From NCBI GenBank assembly GCA_031835245.1, contig JAVKOQ010000005.1, forward strand, positions 186,001 to 250,000: a stretch of 64,000 bases of DNA. The letters run 5' to 3'. The DNA comes from Balamuthia mandrillaris (taxonomy: Eukaryota; Discosea; Longamoebia; Balamuthiidae). Numbering within the stretch: the stretch's first letter is position 1; every line of letters starts with the position of its first letter. Of this stretch, positions 57,795 through 64,000 are shown piece after piece. Below the pieces are notes generated by a model. It had not been told where the DNA came from, ran no database searches, and saw only the letters and a list, made by a program, of their open reading frames with translations. Made by a program: the position numbers and the translations under genes.

Positions 57795-58473
57795 TCTTCG
57801 TCTCGGCAAACCCCAGAAGACTGGACCTGTTCCGCCTTTGCAGTCTGCCTTCCTTTCGTCTTTATCGGTTATCGGGGACAGATCAACCCAACTGATCGCG
57901 AGCTTGACCAACCGAATTTCAATAACCCGTTTGGTGACGTCATTAAACAGGTGATCTGGCTTGCGGAAGAAAACTCCTTTTTCTGTGCCGCCGCTGGGCA
58001 TGCCCAACCAGCAGCAGCAGCCACCAGCTAGCTGCTGTTAATTTTTTGACGAGAGTAGCAGCTGTAACGAGGCTATCTATCTATCGCCGCACCCGCTAGT
58101 AGCGTAGCACAGCTTAGCATAGCAGCAGCCCCACTACCACTGCCACTACCACTACCACTGCAACAACAACAACAACAACTGACAAAGCTCAAATACCAAC
58201 CAGAAGAAGAAGAAGAGGAGAGAGGTTGTTCTTCGTTTTGGCGGCCCCTGGTTTCCCCTACATCTTGTCTGCCTGCTGCCTACTATCATCGACGTCATCA
58301 ATCTCCTCCCCCCTTGACCCCCGTCCTGAAATCTTTGAAGTGGGGGCTGGCTGGCTGGCTGCTACTACTTCTCTGAAAAAAAAAAACAAAAAGGTTTTTT
58401 TTTTGTGCGGCACCAACCATGGGCAAGGTAGAAGGGTGTGTGCTAACGTTTCTCCACTAAACCGTCTTCCCAG
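57795..58473. promoter_or_regulatory. Divergent aminotransferase / MINPP1-like upstream region
   Basis: 679 bp. Part (to 58007) is open in the aminotransferase frame and may be coding. Short imperfect (CCACTA)n and (CAA)n tracts lie at 58125-58175, and TAGTAGCGTAGCACAGC at about 58095. No other gene seen. Confidence 0.45.
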
Positions 58474-58759
58474 ATGAACTCCTTAGCTCTCTGCCTTTCC
58501 CTTCTTTCCATGCTTTTATGTCATCACATCGTGGCGGGAGAGCTCTGGGAACAGAGGCATCACTTTGGCACGAAAACGCCGTACTATCCCTTGCAAGACC
58601 CTAGCACCTACACTCCTATTCCTGACAAGTGCCATGTCCACTATGTCAACCTGGTGGCTCGTCACGGAACCCGAGAGCCTACCTCTGGAGACCAAAGAGA
58701 CCTCTCTGCTTTGGAAAGCCTCTTGGTTGAGAAAAAAGACGCTATCATTAACCCTGGTG

Positions 58760-58796
<37 letters not shown>

Positions 58797-60633
58797 CCCA
58801 CGCTCTGCTCTCTGCGCTCTCTGCTCGCTCTGCTTTGTCTCTCGTTCTACGTCAGACCTAACTGTTGTTTGTGGTCCTCCTTGCAGATTATGCCTGGCTG
58901 AAGGAGTGGAAAAACCCTTTTAGAGAGAATGAAGCGGGTTTGCTGGTAACTCCCGGCGAACAGCAGCACTACCAGATTGCGTTGCGTATGAGGGAGGAAT
59001 ACCCCTCTATTTTCAACTACTCGTTCCTCGAGAGTCGTTACTTTATAGAGAGCACCCAAGTCTCAAGGGCTGGCCGGAGCGCCAATGCTTTTGCCTATGG
59101 TTTGGTACGTGCTGCTTCTTTATTCGACAACAAACATGTCTGACTAGAGAACAACAGTTTGAGGGCAAAGGAGATATTGGAGTCAGTCGATATGACCCCT
59201 TCTTTATTCAAACATACAACGGCACTTTGGACAGGGAACTCCGCTTCTTTGATCTTTGCACAAATTATGTGGAAGATATCGCTAACAATCCATCCGGTAC
59301 CTTATCCACCATTTATTTTTGTCCTTCCCTTCCAATAGAGAGTGATTTTGTTTGTATTCATTACCACATGCGACAATATTAGCACGAGAGGAGTCAACTA
59401 AGTACTCTGAGAAGATGCTACCCCATATTGCCGACAAAATAAGTCACCTATTGGGCGGAGAGAACCCAACCTGGATGATAACCTCTGAAAATGTACGTTT
59501 TTAAAAGCATTTCTCAATCTTTTTATTCCTGGTTCTTGTTCTAAGTTGGCCACTTACTCAGGTTGAGGCGATGTGGTCAGCCTGTGTCTTTGAAGTATCT
59601 GTGCAGAATCTTACAGACCAATTTTGTACCTTATTTGACGAAGAGCTAACTGCTATAATGGACTACCGAGATGACCTTAAGCAGTATTGGCTGAAGAGTT
59701 ATGGTTACCCCCTTAATTATGAGATGGCCTGCCCGCTCATGCAAGACATGGTAGACGCTTTTGATAAAGCAATCGGTTAGTGCACTGCCTTTTCACTTGT
59801 TATTTGACTTTTCTGACGGTGGGTAAACTTTTGCATAGCATACAATGGCGCTGCTGAGTTTGCGCCAAAGGCTGATCTTAGATTTGCGCATGCTGAAACT
59901 GTAATTCCATTTCTAAGGTAATTACTCCAGTTTTGAGTTCAGGAAGCATATCTAAAAGTTGTTTCAAGTTTGTTGGGCTTCTACAAAGAATCAGAGCCAC
60001 CTATGGCAGATAGCTCAGAGGCATTCAAGCAAACCAGACAATGGCGTTCTAGTGTATTAGCACCCTTTGCTTCCAATGTTGCTATTGTACTTTACAAGTG
60101 TTCTGGTGGCCAGACATACAAGTACGCTCTATCATTTTTGCTATCACATAGTATCCTATTGACACGCCCTCTCTGTTTAACTCAGGGTAAAAGTGCTGCA
60201 TAATGAACAGGAAATGCAAGTGCCAAGTTGCAGTGGTAGTATTTACTGTGACTATGAGGAATTTAAGGCAATATACCAAAAGCCTTTAACACAGTGTGAC
60301 TTTGACCTCATGTGTGGCATCTCCAATGATCCCTGCCAGTCTGCCAGCTCTGCTTCATCTTCTGATGCACCATCATCTTCTTCATCTTCTTCATCATCTT
60401 CTTGTAATGATGAAGAAACAGATATTAGTCAGTGGAATTTGACTCAAAGCAAGGGAATCATGGCCTTAGTAATTGGCTGTTTGGGTGGTGTACTCATTGG
60501 TATGCTTCTCAGCCTTCTTATTTTTGTAATTTGGCAGTTTGTGCAAAGGCGAAACAAAGGAGTTCAAGTAGTTGGCAAAGAACATTATAACCTTGTTAAT
60601 GGCTCTTTTCCCTCAGATGAAGTTGTTTTATAA
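58474..60633 (+). CDS. Histidine acid phosphatase, MINPP1-like, membrane-anchored
   Basis: Multiple inositol polyphosphate phosphatase family. Eight exons keep frame: 58474-58756, 58887-59104, 59158-59296, 59383-59492, 59562-59775, 59839-59917, 59969-60121 and 60186-60633. A signal peptide (MNSLALCLSLLSMLLCHHIV) is followed by LVARHGTREPT, the RHGxRxP catalytic site, and later RFAHAETVIPF, the HAE proton donor used by MINPP1-type enzymes. Cys-rich segments (CSGSIYCDYEEF, CDFDLMCGI) suggest disulfides in a secreted or lumenal enzyme. The C-terminus adds a Ser-rich stalk and one membrane segment (IGCLGGVLIGMLLSLLIFVI) with a basic then YNLVNGSF tail, so this enzyme is surface- or vesicle-anchored. 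Confidence 0.9.
58760..58799 (+). repeat. (CT)n microsatellite in MINPP1-like intron 1
   Basis: About 36 bp of CT with one TTT, in sense, close after the donor at 58757. Confidence 0.9.
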
Positions 60634-60920
60634 ATTTTTATAATATTTATCTTCAAACAAGAAATCCCTTTTTACTTGTGCCATTTTTACTTTTAATACA
60701 ATTCCCTGACTTGAAACTGATGCACAACACTTTGTTTCTTTTAACCAAAGTGAAAACTAATCAGACTTTTTCTTACAAACAATTTTTGATTGCCATTTCA
60801 TTTCACAGTATTTTTTATTTCATTTTATATTTTCAATGTATTATTGTTTTAAAAGCTACTCTTAAATATATGTTTATAGTATGATAAAAAATGACTAGTC
60901 ACTGAAACTTACAACAGTTA
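60634..60920. other. Convergent 3' region MINPP1-like / PP2C
   Basis: 287 bp, strongly AT-rich, with several AATAAA-like and TATATTTTCA motifs suitable for polyadenylation on both strands. No gene seen. Confidence 0.5.
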
Positions 60921-63900
60921 TCATATGCTGCTATTAATAGCAACAGTACTACTAGGAAGTCGAGTCTTTTGAGGTGATACAACATGGGACATGCCAGAAA
61001 AAGGCTCATTTTCTGTCCCAAAGTAAACAATAATAACAGTAATGTTGTCCAAACTTCCTTTTTTCAAAGCTTCTCTTACAAGACCTTCTGCTGCCTTTTC
61101 ACAGGAGTTGTGTATTAATAAGTATTGCAAAACAATATCAACAGCCTCTTGATTTGAAAGTACATCCCAGAGCCTAACAAATACAGTTAAATATTGACAA
61201 AAAACCATTTCTCTCTCTTCTCAGTTTGGGAAACGAACCCATCACAAGCAAGAATTATGAACTTATCAGAAGGACTATGTATCGTAAGCTCAATTTCAGG
61301 TTCAGCAATTATAAGATCATCTGAAAACTCTTTTCCCCAATATTTATTTTTGAGTGTTCCTTTGTATTCCACATCCCCTGATACCAATTTAAAGTTAAAA
61401 TAAAAAAGCATAGTAAATAAACAACCAAAAAAAAAAAAAAACTAATCACCTATAGCTCTACTGACAGATAGTTCACCACACACACGACTAGTGGTAATAA
61501 AGCCAACCATGTCAACCAACCGTGAAGGAATTTGCATGAGATTAATCAAAGCTGGATTGATTCGATATAGTTGTGATAGGTTGAGATCCTTGGAATTGAC
61601 AATCCAGCCCCCTGCAGCTTTGATGCGCCTTTGCTCATCGTCTCGGGAGGGCTTGTGGTCCCTGGTTAATACTCTAGCACACCCATTACCGTCACAAAGT
61701 ACAGCACGAGAATCGCCCAGGTTGGCCATCACCAATCTATAAGGAACAACAGGTGAGATAAATGGAAAGCAAAGGAAGTAAAAATACAGACCTATCGCCT
61801 TCTAGAAGTGCAGCCACAACTGTAGTGCCACAATAAAGCTCTTTCTCCACCGCAAAAGCAGTAAAATTATCATCGGTGATCTTGAATCCTTGTCGAATAG
61901 CTTCCTTAATGTTGCCGCTGCGACTTCTTGCCAGAGGACGCGGTACTCGACATTCGCCACACGTCATTTTTTCCTTATCTTTCTTGTGCTTATGCTCAAT
62001 GACCAGTTCTTGAGTGCCAGAAAAGCTGGGATGTTTCACAATATTATTCAACAGACTCTGTTGTGCAAAAGCGGCAGCTTCACGACCACCATGACCTAAA
62101 ATGGATGGTGGTTAGGATTACACCCGTTTCAAAAGTTAAAGGAATAGACATACAACGTATGTATGAGAAACAAGGAAAAGAAAATAACATGACAGAAGGA
62201 TTGTAACAAAGAAAGATTGACCAACCATCAAATACTGCAAAGAAGGCACGAGGAATCGAGTCACTAGCAAGCCCATAATCTTTGTTAACATCTGGTACTA
62301 TACAATATTCGTCCTCCATGCTGCAGCGTTGTCCTTGAGTATGGGCGACAGCCACGGAAAACCGCAACCCTGTGTGCCTCTACCAAAGCGTTTAGCAAAA
62401 CCAAAAAGGCAAATCAAGAACAAGCAGAACCTTGACGGTTTCAGTTAAAGTTGCTGGCTGCCATTCCGAGCTCATGGCCTGGTTGCTTTCCTGGGTGATA
62501 TTTACTGTGACAACAAAAACTACGTATAAGAACTAACATGACAGGAACAGAGGATGCAAAAGGTAAGTCTACCAGATGTACACTTTTTCCACCATTTTGG
62601 TGTCTGAATAACTCGTTGACGTGCAGCTAAATGCAAAGGAGAAAGAACATGTTGTACAATCTGGGCTACGGAGCAGTGAATTCCCAAAAGCCACCGTTTG
62701 CACATCTCTTCTGTCGTTGCACGAAAGATGAATGGCCGAGTAACGCTGTTCACAACAAAAGCACAGGTGCCATGCTTGGGAGCTGTCCGGATGGAATCTA
62801 CCAACGAGAGGGGAATACAACCGTGAATTGGTCGTCGGAACGAAACAGATCCGTCATCTTCTTTAAAGACGAACTCGTCCTCAGACTCAGAGCACCAAGA
62901 AGTTGAGGGGGAGGGGGAGGAGGAAGAGGCAGAAGACGAGCCTTCTACAGCCCGAGTCAGTTCACCAGGACGATCAGAAACACTTCGATCTTTCCAATAA
63001 TAGAGCTTGGCATGGTACAACACCACCCAACGTTGCTTCCATTCCTTGTTTTTGCTTCTCTTGTGGAGATAGCCCTCCACATACTGGGACTTGAAATACT
63101 ATCAGGTAGAAACTGCATTAACGAGTGTGTATGCTACTTTAGGGAAAGATGCAACGTACAGGGTGGTAGTCATCATCCTTACGAGGAAGGATAAAGCTGG
63201 TGCCTCGACTGGTTCTAAGGAGACGGATCTTCCGGCGGTCATCACTACCGGCAGAGGAAGGTTGGGTTGAGGGAGGTGGGGAAGCACGCGGTGGAGAGAA
63301 GCTATTGGAGACGATAGAAGGTGGCGGACTGAAGGAACGTATGTTTTCTGTGCTTTCGAACGGATCCTTACTGCTGGAGAAAGGGTCAAAGAGAGAGGAG
63401 GATGTTTGTGCACGCCGAAGGGAGTTGCCGTAAAGCGGCCAAAGTGAAGATGGAAAATCAGCTTTGGCAAAGGAGAAGTTGGTAACACCGTCAGGGGATT
63501 TTGCGTTGTGTGTTTTGCTGGGTAAAATGTTGGGTGCTATTTCTTTCCACTGTTGGCGGGCCTCCTCTTCGAGTTTTTGCAAGACCTCCTCGCTCAGCAT
63601 GACCGAATTGAGAACTGCAAAGAGGTACACAGTCAGAGCACCGTAGACCAAGATTGGTTCAGCTATCAGTTGCTGCGAAACCTCCAAAGTTAATGGTTTT
63701 AACTCCTTTTCAAAGTCAATGCCCAGGGCTACGAACTTGTCAGCGATTAAGTCGTAGAGACCTTCGTGAGCCAATATCCAGTTTTGGCAGAGAGCGGTTG
63801 CAAGTTCCTCTGCTTCTTCGGGTGGTCCCTGCTCCAAGGCTGCTGAGTAACCCTCTACCAGCCGCGCCAAGGGGATCAGAGCGGCCTCTTTTTGATAGTA

Positions 63901-64000
63901 TTCCGGAAAGTAGGACAACACGAAGTTGGTGTCATGTTGAAAGTCTCGCTCCAGGTCCTCCCTCGTCTGTTTTGCGCGAGTGACGATTGCTTAGAAGTGC
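60921..64000 (-). CDS. PH domain plus PP2C phosphatase, likely one fused gene; 5' end off window
   Basis: Two parts on one strand. Upstream exons 63160-63966 and 62573-63098 code a helical region (EYYQKEAALIPLARLVEGY, VYGALTVYLFAVLNSVML), a Ser/Pro linker and a PH domain (QYVEGYLHKRSKNKEWKQRW, LYHAKLYYWKD, CAFVVNSVTRPFIF, RWLLGI). Downstream exons 62431-62504, 62226-62379, 61791-62095, 61450-61736, 61239-61377 and 60921-61173 code a PP2C: QRCSMEDEY, FAVFDGHGGREAAAF, CGTTVVAALLEGDR, VMANLGDSRAVLC, RDHKPSRDDEQRRI, RVCGELSVSRAIGD, FIILACDGLWDVLS and GSLDNITVIIVYF, with all metal-binding Asp residues. A 68-bp GT-AG intron (62505-62572) joins both in frame. Alternatively PP2C starts at ATG 62475 as its own gene. 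The window edge falls in an upstream intron. Confidence 0.8.

Overview
This is nuclear DNA from a unicellular eukaryote. The window carries about 30 protein genes, nearly all split by short GT-AG introns (mostly 50-150 bp), with short gaps between genes on both strands. Full exon models hold reading frame across many junctions. The gene set (ELMO, I-BAR-like, PEX11, COP9 subunit 1, LIN37, an F-box-like/SAM/LRR protein, a CD-MPR-like receptor, LOV/PAS proteins, a class III cyclase homologue) is typical of a free-living, non-photosynthetic protist. An amoebozoan of the Acanthamoeba/Balamuthia kind is my best guess, but this is inference and not proof. I saw no rRNA, tRNA, CRISPR or mobile element.

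Layout. 1-6.8 kb: ELMO protein, PI-PLC X-domain protein (-), orphan type I membrane protein (-), EEP hydrolase, DsbA-like thioredoxin-fold protein. 7-10.6 kb: two flavoproteins. 10.8-16.2 kb: PEX11 (-), eIF2-beta, a Myb/SANT protein. 16.2-22.2 kb: ASNSD1 and an I-BAR-like/SH3 protein. 22.9-26.6 kb: a convergent pair of LOV-family genes. The plus-strand one joins a decayed LOV/PAS domain to a decayed class III cyclase. The minus-strand one is a textbook LOV domain followed by SAM and a PB1-like domain. 27-36.6 kb: RCC1-repeat protein (-), SWIM-RING protein, CD-MPR-like receptor (-), WD40-TPR protein (-). 36.9-43.6 kb: CSN1, an FHA-PBZ-macro protein (-), LIN37, ETFRF1/LYRM5 (-). 43.9-50.4 kb: F-box-like/SAM/LRR protein, a membrane-anchored MsrB-like protein lacking its catalytic Cys, a farnesylated-type DnaJ (-). 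50.7-56.1 kb: organelle-type lysyl-tRNA synthetase converging on MTO1/MnmG (-). 56.5-60.6 kb: class IV aminotransferase (-), membrane-anchored MINPP1-like phosphatase. 60.9-64 kb: a PP2C phosphatase that appears to be spliced in frame to an upstream PH-domain gene (-).

The most notable system is the LOV pair at 22.9-26.6 kb: a complete FMN-binding blue-light sensor next to a relative that has kept the photoactive cysteine but lost the flavin-contact residues and several cyclase catalytic residues. A second window-wide pattern is that intronic microsatellites, (CT)n, (TTC)n and (CTTCTG)n, almost always place the pyrimidine strand on the sense strand.
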